A DNA stretch of 64,000 bases from Lacrimispora amygdalina (GCF_003432035.1 NZ_QOHO01000003.1:1-64000); one strand, 5' to 3'. Positions 6,711-16,280 are shown, counted from the stretch's first letter. Numbers and translations are program-made. The notes: generated from the sequence alone by a model not told the origin.

Positions 6711-7763
6711 ATGAGATTTATTGGAAGCAAGACACTGCTGCTGGATCAGATTAAGAGTGTAATTGACGAGAAAGCACCGGAAGCGGAAAGCTTTTGTGAT
6801 ATATTTTCTGGAACCGCTGCGGTTGCCAGATATTTTAAACAGTGGTACCAGGTCTGTTCCAATGACCTGCTGTACTTTTCTTATGTGCTTCAGCGGGCAA
6901 CCGTTGAGAACGATCAGATGCCGGAGTTTGCCCGTTTGCAGGCAGAGACAGGGATTGCAGATCCTCTGGACTATTTTAACGGGTTACAAAAGAAGGAATT
7001 GGAAGAATTGCCTTTGGAACGGCGTTTTTTTCAGAATACATATGCACCTGCGGGCGGCCGGATGTATTTAAATGATGACAATGCACTACGTATCGATTTT
7101 GCACGCTGTACTGCAGAGGACTGGAAGACAGCCGGAATGTTAAGTGAAGATGAGTATTTTTATCTGGTTGCATGTATTGTGGAGGGAATCCCCTTTGTTT
7201 CCAATACATCAGGAACCTATGGCGCGTTTCATAAGTCCTGGGAGAGAAGAAGCTATAAGCATTATGAGCTTTACCGGCTGCCGGTCACTCACAATGGGAA
7301 GGAAAACCGCTGTTATAATGAGAATGGTTCGGATTTATTAAAGCGGCTGGAAGGTGATATACTCTATATTGATCCCCCTTATAATTCCAGACAGTATTTT
7401 TCTAATTATCATGTTCTGGAAACAGCTGCCAGATATGATTATCCAAACGTGCGTGGAGTTACAGGACAAAGACCGGAAACAGAAGGACAGAAGTCAGAGT
7501 TCTGTATGAAAAACAAGGCAGTTCCTGCCTTTGAGGAATTGCTTTCTAACGCCAGGTACCGCCATATCATACTGAGTTACAGTACAGATGGACTGATGTC
7601 AATGGAAGAGATAGAAGCGGCCATGAAAAAATATGGAAAGCCGGAGACCTATCAGGTTTATGAGATCCCTTACCGTAGATACAAAAGCCGGAAAGTTAAA
7701 GAAACCGAACGTTTAAAGGAACTTTTGATTTACATTGAAAAGCAGGTGCCGCCATGTACATAA
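6711..7763 (+). CDS. D12-class DNA N6-adenine methyltransferase, first of a pair
   Basis: A 350-residue SAM-dependent methylase. The N-terminus MRFIGSK and FCDIFSGTAAVARYF (28-42) form the SAM-binding region; the catalytic DPPY is at 221-224 inside YIDPPYNSRQYFSNYH. This DPPYNxRQY form is typical of the subgroup that, as I recall, includes one half of FokI-like methylases. It overlaps the next methyltransferase by 10 bp (ATGTACATAA), so the two are translated together. No endonuclease gene lies on either side. Either this is the protective part of a type IIS system that lost its nuclease, or an orphan epigenetic pair. Confidence 0.85.
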   Translation: MRFIGSKTLLLDQIKSVIDEKAPEAESFCDIFSGTAAVARYFKQWYQVCSNDLLYFSYVLQRATVENDQMPEFARLQAETGIADPLDYFNGLQKKELEELPLERRFFQNTYAPAGGRMYLNDDNALRIDFARCTAEDWKTAGMLSEDEYFYLVACIVEGIPFVSNTSGTYGAFHKSWERRSYKHYELYRLPVTHNGKENRCYNENGSDLLKRLEGDILYIDPPYNSRQYFSNYHVLETAARYDYPNVRGVTGQRPETEGQKSEFCMKNKAVPAFEELLSNARYRHIILSYSTDGLMSMEEIEAAMKKYGKPETYQVYEIPYRRYKSRKVKETERLKELLIYIEKQVPPCT

Positions 7764-8602
7764 AAAGTCCTCTAAATTATACAGGAGGAAAGTTTAAGAT
7801 TCTGGAACCTGTTTTTCAGGCATTTCCGGCTGATATCCGCACATTTGTGGATGTGTTTGCAGGAGGGTTTAACGTAGGGATTAATGTAGAGGCTGAGACG
7901 ATTATCTGCAATGATCAGATTAATTATTTAATTGAGATGTTTCAGATGTTTCAGGCTACTGAGACGGGAGAACTGTTAGAAAGAATTAAAGGCATTATCA
8001 GCACCTACCAGCTGACCCAGCAGAATAAAGACGGTTACTATGCACTTCGGTCTGATTACAACCGAACCGGTGATTTAACAAAGCTTTTTGTTCTGACCTG
8101 TTATGCGTTCAATCACCAGATCCGCTTTAATAACAGCCACGAATTTAATTCTCCCTTTGGGAGAAACCGAAGTTCCTTTAACAGCAATATCGAAAAGAAT
8201 TTAACACAGTTTTGCCTGGCGCTTCAGAAAAAGAATATTCAGTTTACCAACAGGGATTTTACGGAACTGGATTATTCGAAACTTGGGCCGGAAGATTTGG
8301 TTTACTGCGATCCGCCTTATTTGATTTCCACTGGAAATTATAATGATGGTAACCGGGGATTTAAAGACTGGAAGGAAAAGGAAGAACGGGCGCTGTTAGA
8401 CCTGCTTGACAGAATGAATCAGAATGGAATCCGATTTGCTCTGTCCAATGTATTTTACCATAAGGGACTATCCAATGAGCTTTTGATTGAATGGAGCCGG
8501 AAGTACCGCATCCATTATATAGATAAAACTTACTCTAACTGTAATTATCAGTTTAAAGAACGGAATGCAGTTACGGTTGAAGTGCTTATAACAAATTATT
8601 AA
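7754..8602 (+). CDS. Dam/DpnM-like D12-class adenine methyltransferase, second of the pair
   Basis: A 282-residue enzyme beginning with the Dam-type SPLNYTGGKFKI (5-16). It has VDVFAGGFNVGIN (32-44) as the SAM loop, DPPY at 186-189, and the HQIRFNNSHEFNSPFGR region that in this family lies in target recognition. It overlaps the preceding methylase by 10 bp and ends just before a strong terminator, so the pair forms a two-gene operon. Two different D12 enzymes side by side suggest each methylates one strand of an asymmetric site; that is inference from FokI-type systems. The target site cannot be read from the sequence. Confidence 0.87.
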   Translation: MYIKSPLNYTGGKFKILEPVFQAFPADIRTFVDVFAGGFNVGINVEAETIICNDQINYLIEMFQMFQATETGELLERIKGIISTYQLTQQNKDGYYALRSDYNRTGDLTKLFVLTCYAFNHQIRFNNSHEFNSPFGRNRSSFNSNIEKNLTQFCLALQKKNIQFTNRDFTELDYSKLGPEDLVYCDPPYLISTGNYNDGNRGFKDWKEKEERALLDLLDRMNQNGIRFALSNVFYHKGLSNELLIEWSRKYRIHYIDKTYSNCNYQFKERNAVTVEVLITNY

Positions 8603-8605
8603 TAA

Positions 8606-8650
8606 AAGCGGAATCTCTGATTCGTAACATACAGAGATTCCGCTTATTTT
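8606..8650. terminator. Bidirectional intrinsic terminator
   Basis: A perfect 14-bp stem, AAGCGGAATCTCTG with CAGAGATTCCGCTT, loop of 12 bases, AT-rich tails on both sides. It serves the methyltransferase pair and the polyamine operon, which converge here. Confidence 0.9.
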
Positions 8651-8972
8651 ATTTATCTGATTCTTTCTCCACCTTAATCTCCCAATGGATCAAAAACGTG
8701 AGTGCAGCCCTAAGAATTATGATGGCAGCAACCAGAACCACCTCAGAAAGCTCCCGTACAACTACAGTTCTTAAAATCTCACTTCCAAGCTTAAATTCCA
8801 ATCCAAGTGCCATGCCCTGGGCAAGATGCAAACGTATGGCAGGATTGTGCTTAACATAGTTGATGATACCCTTTATACCAGATACAATGATGACAATTAC
8901 TCCCATAAATTCAAAGAGAAGAATAGCCATATCGACCACCTGCCGCAGCAAAAGTTCCAGATTTCCTACCAT
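8649..8972 (-). CDS. DUF1622-family small membrane protein
   Basis: A 107-residue protein with about three hydrophobic segments and the conserved GLEFKLGSEILRTVVVR stretch that marks DUF1622. Function unknown. The start at 8972 has a strong GGAGGAG site, and the gene begins 24 bp after potD, so it is probably the last gene of the polyamine operon; that association may be accidental. Its stop codon touches the terminator. Confidence 0.8.
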   Translation of the reverse strand: MVGNLELLLRQVVDMAILLFEFMGVIVIIVSGIKGIINYVKHNPAIRLHLAQGMALGLEFKLGSEILRTVVVRELSEVVLVAAIIILRAALTFLIHWEIKVEKESDK

Positions 8973-8996
8973 GTGTTTCTCCTCCGTCTGGTATTA

Positions 8997-10094
8997 TTAA
9001 TTAGACTTAACTTCCTTCCAGGCTTCGTTATAGAGACTGTCCGGCTGATCCCCCAGGTATTGATAAACTTCGCTGTTCTTTAACACGCTGTCATCTGGGA
9101 ATAAAGCCTTATTATTTTTCATCTCCGGATCAAGAAGGTCAAAAGCACCTTTATTTGGTGTGGGGTAAGTGATGTATTCAAAGTTCTTCTTTGCAATATC
9201 CGGACGGCATAAGAAGTTGATCCACTTTTCTGCATTTTCCTTGTTGGGAGCATTGGCAGGAATTACCCAGGAATCAAGCCATAGATTGGTTCCCTCTTCC
9301 GGAATTACATATTCAAGTGAATAATCAAGGCCAAGTTCCTTTACTTCGTTCTGAATGTAGAGCATCTCACCGGAATAGATTACGCCCACAGCCGCTTCGC
9401 CGCCGATCATCTTGTCGCGTACCTGATCGATAACATAAGCCTGTACCAGCGGTTTCTGCTTAATTAAAAGCTCTTTCGCTTCTTTAATTTCTTCTTCATT
9501 GGTGGTATTCATGGAATACCCCAGTGATTTTAATGCTACCATAAATGCATCCCGGACACTGTCCTGCATCAGGATGTTGTCTTTGAATTTTTCATCCCAC
9601 AGATCGGACCATTTGGAAGGAGCATCTTCTTTCGCCACCATGCTGGTATTGTAAAGAATTCCTACTGTTCCCCAGCAGTAGGGGACGGAATATTTATTTT
9701 CCGGGTCAAAGCTCTTTGACATCTCTAAGTACTTGGGGTCGATTTCCTTAAGGTTTGGGATGTTGTCAAAATTAATTTCTGCAAGCAGGTTGTTCTGTGC
9801 CATCTTCTGAATCATGTAGTCAGAAGGGCAGACAGCATCGTACTTTACACCGCCTGCTTCAATAACAGGGTACATCTCTTCATTGGTTTCAAATAAGTCA
9901 TATACAACCTTAATGCCCGTTTCTTTTTCAAATTCCTCAATGACTGATTCGTCAATGTATTCTCCCCAGTTGTAAACGTAGACCTCTCCGTTGCTTCCTG
10001 CCTTAGTCTGGGATTTCCCGCAGCCGCTTAACAGGGAAATGGAAAGCAGGGCAAGGGTGCTGATTGTCATAACCGTTTGTACTCTTTTTTTCAT
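8997..10094 (-). CDS. potD: Spermidine/putrescine ABC transporter, substrate-binding lipoprotein
   Basis: The extracellular binding protein that captures polyamines for PotABC. 365 residues with a lipoprotein signal ending in LLSGC (Cys is the lipidation site), then YVYNWGEYIDESVIEEFEKETGIKV, the usual start of mature PotD/PotF proteins, and WLDSWVIPANAPN near the C-terminus. Last transporter gene of the potABCD operon, 15 bp after potC. Family proteins bind putrescine, spermidine or both; which one is not decided by what I can see. Confidence 0.93.
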   Translation of the reverse strand: MKKRVQTVMTISTLALLSISLLSGCGKSQTKAGSNGEVYVYNWGEYIDESVIEEFEKETGIKVVYDLFETNEEMYPVIEAGGVKYDAVCPSDYMIQKMAQNNLLAEINFDNIPNLKEIDPKYLEMSKSFDPENKYSVPYCWGTVGILYNTSMVAKEDAPSKWSDLWDEKFKDNILMQDSVRDAFMVALKSLGYSMNTTNEEEIKEAKELLIKQKPLVQAYVIDQVRDKMIGGEAAVGVIYSGEMLYIQNEVKELGLDYSLEYVIPEEGTNLWLDSWVIPANAPNKENAEKWINFLCRPDIAKKNFEYITYPTPNKGAFDLLDPEMKNNKALFPDDSVLKNSEVYQYLGDQPDSLYNEAWKEVKSN

Positions 10095-10109
10095 ATACGT
10101 GATCTCCTG

Positions 10110-10901
10110 TTATTTTTTTCGCTTTGGTGCAAAGTTGGTAATTAAAAGAAGAACCAGCACCGTTAAAAAGATAATCGTGGAAAGTGCATACATGGAAGGC
10201 TTGATTCCCCTTCGCACTTCACTGTAAATTAAAGTCGATAATGTATTAATGCCGGCGCCCTTTGTAAAGTGAGTGATAATAAAATCATCAAGAGACATGG
10301 TAAATGCCAGCAGGAATCCGGAAAGTACACCTGGAAGAATGTCCGGGAATACTACCTTGAAAAATGCGGAAACTGAGGTGGCTCCCAAGTCCATGGCTGC
10401 CTCGTAGGTACTTTTATCTGTCTGCTTTAACTTCGGCATGACACTTAATATGACATACGGAATGTTAAAGGTAATATGTGCGATCAGTATGGTATTAAAT
10501 CCCAGAGAAATTCCAAAAGCAATGAATGCCAGCATTAAGGAAATACCCGTCACAATATCCGCGTTCAGCATGGGAATGTTGGTGATGCCCATGAGAAAAG
10601 AGCGGGGAAACGGCTTCATGCTGTTGATTGCAATAGCTGCTGCTGTTCCGATCATAACTGCAATCAGAGACGAGACAAATGCAATCAGCAGGGTTGTGTA
10701 AAGTGCATCCATAATTGTGCTGCTTGAGAACAGCTCTGCATACCATCTGGTAGTAAAACCGCCCCACTGGGTGCGTGATTTTGAATTATTAAAGGACAGC
10801 ACTGTCATGGTAGCAATCGGTGCATACAAAAACAACACGATAAAAACCAGGTAAAAATCCTGGATAAAACGTTTGATAAAAGCAGTTTTTCGATTCATCA
10901 C
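10110..10901 (-). CDS. potC: Spermidine/putrescine ABC transporter permease PotC
   Basis: A 263-residue inner-membrane permease with about six transmembrane segments and the EAA loop that contacts the ATPase (EAAMDLGATSVSAFFKVVFPDILPG). It starts with GTG at 10901 (or the ATG next to it at 10898) overlapping the potB stop, so translation is coupled. Forms the channel together with PotB. Confidence 0.93.
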   Translation of the reverse strand: MMNRKTAFIKRFIQDFYLVFIVLFLYAPIATMTVLSFNNSKSRTQWGGFTTRWYAELFSSSTIMDALYTTLLIAFVSSLIAVMIGTAAAIAINSMKPFPRSFLMGITNIPMLNADIVTGISLMLAFIAFGISLGFNTILIAHITFNIPYVILSVMPKLKQTDKSTYEAAMDLGATSVSAFFKVVFPDILPGVLSGFLLAFTMSLDDFIITHFTKGAGINTLSTLIYSEVRRGIKPSMYALSTIIFLTVLVLLLITNFAPKRKK

Positions 10902-11710
10902 AGTACCGTTCCCTCCCCATTTTTATCATACTTGGCAATCAGTGCCATGCTGATTAAAATAAATACCATAAGGACCAGAGAAAGGCCGGAGCCTAAGTTC
11001 CAGTTGATCCCTTTCGTAAATTCCTGTTCGATTACATTGCCGATTAAAAGAATCTTGCTTCCGCCTAATATATTAGAGATTACGAAGGTTGTAAGGGCAG
11101 GAACAAATACCATGGTAATGCCGCTTACGATACCAGGTATGCTTAAAGGAAGGAGAATCCGAATGAGCACCTGGGCAGAATTAGCACCTAAATCCCTGGC
11201 AGCATTGATCACATTGTCATCGATTTTCATCAGCACGTTGTAAATAGGAAGAACCATAAATGGAAGAAAGTTATAAACCATACCAAGAATAATGGCTCCC
11301 GGTGTGTTGATCAGTCCCTGGTTTGGCAGATGGAGTGTGGATAAGATTCCGTTAATCACACCATTCTTCTCCAGAAGCGTCTGCCATGCAAGTGTGCGGA
11401 GAAGAAAATTCATCCACATGGGAAGGATAAAGATAAATACGATAAAACTTCCCTGTCCCATGCCTCTGGAGCGGAGGACAATTGCGAGGGGATAAGCCAA
11501 AAGCAGGCATAAGACCGTACTTAAAAGGGATAGTCCCAGGGAAAGCCACAGTGCTTTTGCGTGTTCTTGCGTGGTAATAGAAAGAACATTGGAAAGCGTG
11601 AAAGCCCCGCTCTTGTCAGTCAGTCCGTAAAATACAATCAGTGCAAGGGGTATCAGGATAAACCCGATCATCCATAGAAGATACGGTCCGGACAATAGTT
11701 TCTTATTCAT
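10898..11710 (-). CDS. potB: Spermidine/putrescine ABC transporter permease PotB
   Basis: A 270-residue permease with about six transmembrane helices and an EAA-type loop ([25 protein letters not shown]). The ATG at 11710, overlapping the potA stop as ATGAATAA and preceded by GGAG, is preferred over an in-frame start at 11731 that would add seven residues deep in potA. Partner of PotC; overlaps both neighbours, so the four transporter genes are one translational unit. Confidence 0.92.
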   Translation of the reverse strand: MNKKLLSGPYLLWMIGFILIPLALIVFYGLTDKSGAFTLSNVLSITTQEHAKALWLSLGLSLLSTVLCLLLAYPLAIVLRSRGMGQGSFIVFIFILPMWMNFLLRTLAWQTLLEKNGVINGILSTLHLPNQGLINTPGAIILGMVYNFLPFMVLPIYNVLMKIDDNVINAARDLGANSAQVLIRILLPLSIPGIVSGITMVFVPALTTFVISNILGGSKILLIGNVIEQEFTKGINWNLGSGLSLVLMVFILISMALIAKYDKNGEGTVL

Positions 11711-12779
11711 TGACTCCCACGGCCTCCTCATCCTCTGAAGCCGGCTTATTCATGATCTGGATATCAAAAGGATCGACATGAATGCCCACCTTTTGTCCGA
11801 CCGGGAATAAGTCCGTACTATGTACCAGCCATTCAAAGCCATCCGGTGAAGTCACTTCCATTTCATAGTGAACACCTTTAAATATTAAATGTGTCACCAC
11901 TCCCTGAAGGCTTCCGTTCTCCGGGGCAACCAGGTCGATGTCTTCCGGTCTGATTACCACATCGACAGGAGTGTTGAATCCAAATCCCTTATCCACACAG
12001 GTAAATTTAGCACCGAATATTTCCACCAGCTCATCTCTTAGCATAATTCCAGGCACGATGTTGCTTTCTCCAATGAAATCAGCTACAAATGCATTCTCCG
12101 GTTCATTATAGATATTTTCCGGAGATCCCATCTGCTGAATATAGCCCTGATTCATGACGACGATGGTGTCTGACATAGTCAGTGCCTCTTCCTGGTCATG
12201 GGTAACATAAATAAAGGTAATGCCAAGCTCATTTTTTAAACGGATCAGCTCATACTGCATATCCTGACGCAGTTTTAAATCCAGTGCACCCAAAGGTTCG
12301 TCCAGCAGAAGGACCCGGGGTTCGTTAACGATGGCTCTTGCAATGGCGATTCTTTGCTGTTGTCCGCCGCTTAAGGAACTGACGCTGCGGTTTTCAAAAC
12401 CATCTAAGTTTACCAGCTTTAAGGCGTATTTAATCTTATCCTGAATATAGGATCTGGATTTATTCTTAATTTTCAAACCGAATGCAATATTTTCCGCAAT
12501 GGACATATGGTTGAAAAGTGCATACTTCTGAAAAACCGTGTTCAGCTGCCTTTTATTAGGCGGCAGATTGGTGATATTCTGCCCGTCAAAGATGACTTCG
12601 CCTTTGCTGGGGCTCTCAAAACCTCCGATAATTCGCAGGGTAGTGGTCTTTCCGCAGCCGCTTGGGCCCAGTAATGTAACAAAGGTGTTCTCCTTTACGG
12701 AGAGATTTAAATCATCAAGAACCATAGTTCCGTCAAAGCTTTTTGATATATTTCGTAAATCAATGAGTGGCTGACCCAT
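11703..12779 (-). CDS. potA: Spermidine/putrescine ABC transporter ATP-binding protein PotA
   Basis: The 358-residue ATPase of the polyamine importer: Walker [10 protein letters not shown] near residue 40, signature [14 protein letters not shown], Walker [13 protein letters not shown], switch His in YVTHDQEEA, and a C-terminal TOBE regulatory domain from about residue 240 ([11 protein letters not shown]). Length matches the family. It begins 16 bp after the XRE-cupin regulator gene, so regulator and transporter form one operon. Confidence 0.95.
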   Translation of the reverse strand: MGQPLIDLRNISKSFDGTMVLDDLNLSVKENTFVTLLGPSGCGKTTTLRIIGGFESPSKGEVIFDGQNITNLPPNKRQLNTVFQKYALFNHMSIAENIAFGLKIKNKSRSYIQDKIKYALKLVNLDGFENRSVSSLSGGQQQRIAIARAIVNEPRVLLLDEPLGALDLKLRQDMQYELIRLKNELGITFIYVTHDQEEALTMSDTIVVMNQGYIQQMGSPENIYNEPENAFVADFIGESNIVPGIMLRDELVEIFGAKFTCVDKGFGFNTPVDVVIRPEDIDLVAPENGSLQGVVTHLIFKGVHYEMEVTSPDGFEWLVHSTDLFPVGQKVGIHVDPFDIQIMNKPASEDEEAVGVNE

Positions 12780-12795
12780 GAGCTTTATCCTCCTG

Positions 12796-13329
12796 TTAAA
12801 AGCTTGGAGGTGAACTTACCCAGATTAAGGAAGCACCTGCCTTGCTGCTTAAGTAATGTTTTTTATCTGGTATAAAGTAAAAGGATTCCCCCTTTTTTGC
12901 TTTATATGTTTTGTTTCCTATATGAATGGAGACGCTTCCCTGCAGCACATATCCGAATTCCTCTCCTTCATGAGGATTGTCCGGATAAGTCTGTCCCCCT
13001 GATTCCAGGGTCAGTAAAATGGGCTCCATCATATTTTTCTGTGCGTTTGGAATGATCCATTTGATTTCGTTTTTCAGATCCCCGTCGTGCTTTTCAAAAT
13101 AATCAGTTTTGCCGAATACGATCTGCTCTTCCCGGCTTTCATTGAAAAATTCTCCGATGGAGGTTCCCAGACACTGTAAAATATCCATAAGAGTCGCAAT
13201 GGAGGGGGAAGTTAAGTCCCTTTCCAGCTGAGATATAAATCCCTTTGAGAGCTCCGCGCGGTCAGCCAGTTCTTCCTGAGTCAGCCCTTTTAAAACGCGC
13301 AGTTCCTTTAATTTTGTACCGATATCCAT
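12796..13329 (-). CDS. XRE-family regulator with cupin domain, regulator of the polyamine operon
   Basis: Residues about 1-60 are a helix-turn-helix of the XRE/Cro type ([31 protein letters not shown]) and about 105-175 a cupin small-molecule-binding barrel ([20 protein letters not shown]). 177 residues, the usual length of PuuR-like and related cupin regulators, which often head potABCD operons in clostridia. It probably represses the operon according to polyamine level; the ligand is inferred only from context. First gene of the operon, with AGGAGGAG upstream of its ATG. Confidence 0.88.
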   Translation of the reverse strand: MDIGTKLKELRVLKGLTQEELADRAELSKGFISQLERDLTSPSIATLMDILQCLGTSIGEFFNESREEQIVFGKTDYFEKHDGDLKNEIKWIIPNAQKNMMEPILLTLESGGQTYPDNPHEGEEFGYVLQGSVSIHIGNKTYKAKKGESFYFIPDKKHYLSSKAGASLIWVSSPPSF

Positions 13330-13361
13330 GTGCTCCTCCTTCTTATTATGTTAAGCTGAAA

Positions 13362-13416
13362 GTTTACTAATACTAACTGACGATAAATATAACTATAAAG
13401 TTTAGTAATAATAAAC
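13362..13416. promoter_or_regulatory. Inverted repeat upstream of the polyamine operon, candidate operator
   Basis: GTTTACTAATACTAA (from 13362) is an imperfect inverted repeat of TTAGTAATAATAAAC (13402-13416), 25 bases between arms, 33 bp before the regulator gene. Autoregulation by the XRE-cupin protein is the likely use. No clear -35/-10 pair for the operon could be fixed. Confidence 0.4.
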
Positions 13417-13464
13417 ACGCAGCAAGATACATTATACTTGTTTTTCCATGTATGTCAATAGTTT

Positions 13465-13509
13465 TTAAGGAAGTTTTTCCTTAACAAACAGGGAAACTTA
13501 TGATATGAT
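13465..13509 (+). promoter_or_regulatory. Promoter of the lactonase operon with overlapping palindrome
   Basis: TTAACA (13481-13486), 17 bp, TATGAT (13504-13509). A perfect palindrome with arms TTAAGGAA and TTCCTTAA (13465-13484, four-base centre) overlaps the -35 element, a natural repressor position. The GntR/FCD regulator at the end of the operon is one candidate ligand. Confidence 0.5.
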
Positions 13510-13551
13510 ATTTCTAGTTTATACAAGGAAGATTCGAGGAGGAAAAGTGTT

Positions 13552-14610
13552 ATGACAGGTAAATATATGGCGTATGTAGGTTCCTATTCCTACAATGGAC
13601 AGGCCAAGGGCATCACTGTGTATGATGTTGATGTGGAAAAGGGCCGTTTTATCCCAAGATGTGAAGTGGAAGTAGACAATTCTTCTTATGTTATTGCTTC
13701 CAACAATGGCAGGACACTTTATTCCATAGCAGATGAAGGCGTGGTATCCTTCCGCATTCATGAGAACGGTTCCATAACAAGACTAAACTCTGCAAATATT
13801 AAGGGTATGAGAGGCTGTCATTTATCTACGGATCAAGATGACAGATATATTTTTGTATCCGGCTATCATGATGGAAAGTGCACCGTCCTCCGTTTAAATG
13901 ACGATGGTTCCGTTGGTGAGATTGTGACCGGAGTGTTCCATAAGGGACTTGGCAGCGTGGCAGAAAGAAATTTCCGCCCCCATGTAAGCTGTTCCAGGCG
14001 GACTCCGGATGGAAAGTTTATCATGGTTGCCGATCTGGGAATCGATCAGGTGAAGATCTACCATTTTGATGAAAAGGACGAAGAGATGCTTCTGGTAGAT
14101 GCCATAAGAAGCGATTTAGAGTCCGCTCCAAGATGTTTCCGGTTCAGCCAGGATGGAAAGTTCTTTTATCTGGTTCATGAACTTAAGAATGTCATTGATG
14201 TATTTACCTATGAAACGGGAGTACACCAGCCAAAGATTGAAAAGATACAGACTATAAAGACGACTGGCCCCAAGCCGCTGACACAGCTGACTGCAGCAAG
14301 TGCCCTCCGTTTCTCAAATGATGAAAAGCACATGTTTTGCGGAAATGCAGGAGATAATACGGTTACGGTATATGACCGTGATACCCGGACAGGTCTGTTG
14401 ACCTATTTATGCTGCCTGCCGATCAGCGGAAGCTATCCAAAAGATATCTGCGTATTCCCGGATGACAGGCACATCGCTTCCATTAACCACGAGACCGGAA
14501 GCATTACCTTCTTTACGGTGGATTACGAAAAAGGACTTTTAATCATGAACGGCAAAGAACTGAAGGTTAATGAGCCCAACAGCTGTGTAATCGTACAAGT
14601 CAGCAAATAA
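13552..14610 (+). CDS. Lactonase-family seven-bladed beta-propeller (6-phosphogluconolactonase-like)
   Basis: 352 residues matching the Lactonase family (PF10282), whose characterised members hydrolyse sugar lactones such as 6-phosphogluconolactone. Seen are the repeated blade pattern (YVGSYSYNGQAKGITVYDVD, FVSGYHDGKCTVLRLNDDG, FSQDGKFFYLVHE, FCGNAGDNTVTVYDRD) and RNFRPHVSC near the central channel. No signal peptide, so it acts in the cytoplasm. GAGGAGG precedes the ATG. It is the first gene of an apparent operon with aroC, rpiB and a GntR-type regulator; the true substrate is unknown. Confidence 0.85.
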   Translation: MTGKYMAYVGSYSYNGQAKGITVYDVDVEKGRFIPRCEVEVDNSSYVIASNNGRTLYSIADEGVVSFRIHENGSITRLNSANIKGMRGCHLSTDQDDRYIFVSGYHDGKCTVLRLNDDGSVGEIVTGVFHKGLGSVAERNFRPHVSCSRRTPDGKFIMVADLGIDQVKIYHFDEKDEEMLLVDAIRSDLESAPRCFRFSQDGKFFYLVHELKNVIDVFTYETGVHQPKIEKIQTIKTTGPKPLTQLTAASALRFSNDEKHMFCGNAGDNTVTVYDRDTRTGLLTYLCCLPISGSYPKDICVFPDDRHIASINHETGSITFFTVDYEKGLLIMNGKELKVNEPNSCVIVQVSK

Positions 14611-14624
14611 AAGGAGAGACAACT

Positions 14625-15737
14625 ATGGCGGGATCGACACTTGGCACAATATTTAAAATCACAACATGGGGAGAATCCCACGGAAAAGGAATCGGTGTGG
14701 TAGTAGACGGCTGTCCTGCCGGTCTTTCGCTGGAAGAAAAGGATATTCAGTGTTTTCTTGACCGAAGAAAACCGGGGCAGAGTAAATTTACCACAATGCG
14801 CAGTGAAGGAGATCAGGTGGAGATTTTATCCGGCGTATTTGAGGGAAAAACAACCGGAACTCCCATCTCGATGATTGTCTGGAATACAGACCAGCGCTCT
14901 AAGGATTACGGGAATATTATGGAAGTTTACCGTCCTGGCCATGCTGATTACACTTTCGATGAAAAATATGGTTTCAGGGATTACCGGGGAGGAGGGCGTT
15001 CCTCCGGAAGGGAAACCATCGGCAGGGTTGCGGCAGGTGCCATAGCTGCCTGTTTTTTAAGAAGCCTGGGAATCACTGTCACGGCATATACCAGATCTGT
15101 AGGACCGTATGAAGTAAAAGAAGATAGTTTTGATTTAAACGAGAGGGACCAAAACCGTCTCTATATGCCTGATAAGGAGACATGTCTTCTTGCAGAACAG
15201 TATTTGGAAGAGATGATGGGAAGAAAGGATTCTGTTGGCGGTGTGGTGGAATGCGTCATCGACGGAGTACCTGCCGGAATTGGAGATCCTGTATTTGACA
15301 AATATGATGCTTCCCTTGCAAAAGCAGTTATGTCCATTGGGGCGGTAAAAGGCTTTGAGATCGGAGATGGGTTTATGGCATCCCGTGCTTTGGGCTCTCA
15401 GAATAATGACGGTTTCTGTATGGATGCAGAAGGCAGGGTGAAGAAAGTAACCAACCATGCCGGAGGTGTGCTGGGAGGATTCAGTGATGGGTCCAGAGTC
15501 GTTTTCCGTGCTGCTTTTAAACCCACTCCCTCTATCGCACAGCCCCAGAAGACAGTTACCAGACAGGGAGAAGAAACGGAGATTGAAATCAAAGGCCGGC
15601 ATGATCCTATCGTAGTGCCACGGGCAGTTGTGGTGGTGGAGGCGATGGCAGCTCTTACAACCGTTGATTTACTGCTTGCCAATTTATCTGCCAGAATGGA
15701 TCGTATTGTTACCTTTTATGGCAAAGGAACTGAATAA
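14625..15737 (+). CDS. aroC: Chorismate synthase
   Basis: Last shikimate-pathway step, 5-enolpyruvylshikimate-3-phosphate to chorismate, using reduced FMN. 370 residues with the family signatures [12 protein letters not shown] at the N-terminus, [31 protein letters not shown], and [10 protein letters not shown] further on. Begins 14 bp after the lactonase with AAAGGAGAG. No other shikimate gene is nearby, so the context is unusual for it. Confidence 0.96.
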   Translation: MAGSTLGTIFKITTWGESHGKGIGVVVDGCPAGLSLEEKDIQCFLDRRKPGQSKFTTMRSEGDQVEILSGVFEGKTTGTPISMIVWNTDQRSKDYGNIMEVYRPGHADYTFDEKYGFRDYRGGGRSSGRETIGRVAAGAIAACFLRSLGITVTAYTRSVGPYEVKEDSFDLNERDQNRLYMPDKETCLLAEQYLEEMMGRKDSVGGVVECVIDGVPAGIGDPVFDKYDASLAKAVMSIGAVKGFEIGDGFMASRALGSQNNDGFCMDAEGRVKKVTNHAGGVLGGFSDGSRVVFRAAFKPTPSIAQPQKTVTRQGEETEIEIKGRHDPIVVPRAVVVVEAMAALTTVDLLLANLSARMDRIVTFYGKGTE

Positions 15738-15744
15738 CTTGATT

Positions 15745-15780
15745 ATATCCGGTATTTATGCTATGTTAAATGCCGGATAT
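15745..15780 (+). other. Hairpin between aroC and rpiB
   Basis: A 14-bp stem (ATATCCGGTATTTA with TAAATGCCGGATAT, one G-U pair) around an 8-base loop. No T-run follows, so it is not a classical terminator; it may be an RNA-processing site or stability element that sets rpiB level relative to aroC. Confidence 0.5.
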
Positions 15781-15817
15781 ATTACTGAATATTTATATGG
15801 ATACGAGGAGAATGACA

Positions 15818-16261
15818 ATGAAGATTGCAATGGGTAATGATCATACAGCGATAGAGATGAAAGAAGTGATTAAAGAATTTGTGGAAAGCAAAGGCTATGA
15901 AGTAATTGATTTTGGGACCAATTCCACGGAAAGCTGCGATTATCCAGAATATGGAGAGAAGGTAAGCCGCGCGGTAGTAGAAGGAAAGGCAGATTTGGGA
16001 ATCGCAATCTGCGGAACAGGAGTTGGTATTTCTCTTGCCTGCAACAAAGTAAAAGGAATCCGTGCCTGTGTCTGCAGTGAGCCATATACAGCGAAGCTTT
16101 CCAGAATGCACAACGATTCCAATGTCCTCTGCTTTGGTGCCAGAGTTATTGGTGTGGAGATGGCCAAGATGATCACGGAAGAATGGCTTGACGCCAAATA
16201 TGAAGGCGGAAGACATCAGCGCCGCGTAGATATGGTAATGGATATCGAAAAGAGAAATTAG
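15818..16261 (+). CDS. rpiB: Ribose-5-phosphate isomerase B (RpiB/LacAB family)
   Basis: Interconverts ribose 5-phosphate and ribulose 5-phosphate, or a similar sugar phosphate. From ATG 15818, with GAGGAG upstream, it has 147 residues, the normal length; an ATG at 15770 would add 16 unconserved residues. Motifs: IAMGNDHTAIEMK at the start and AICGTGVGISLACNKVKGIRA with the catalytic Cys. Some relatives act on allose or galactose phosphates; context does not decide. Confidence 0.9.
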   Translation: MKIAMGNDHTAIEMKEVIKEFVESKGYEVIDFGTNSTESCDYPEYGEKVSRAVVEGKADLGIAICGTGVGISLACNKVKGIRACVCSEPYTAKLSRMHNDSNVLCFGARVIGVEMAKMITEEWLDAKYEGGRHQRRVDMVMDIEKRN

Positions 16262-16280
16262 CCGTGTGAAAGGGGGGCCT

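Noticed and set aside
15135-15602. 155-codon minus-strand ORF in aroC
   Set aside because: Antisense of a fully conserved chorismate synthase; no start signal.
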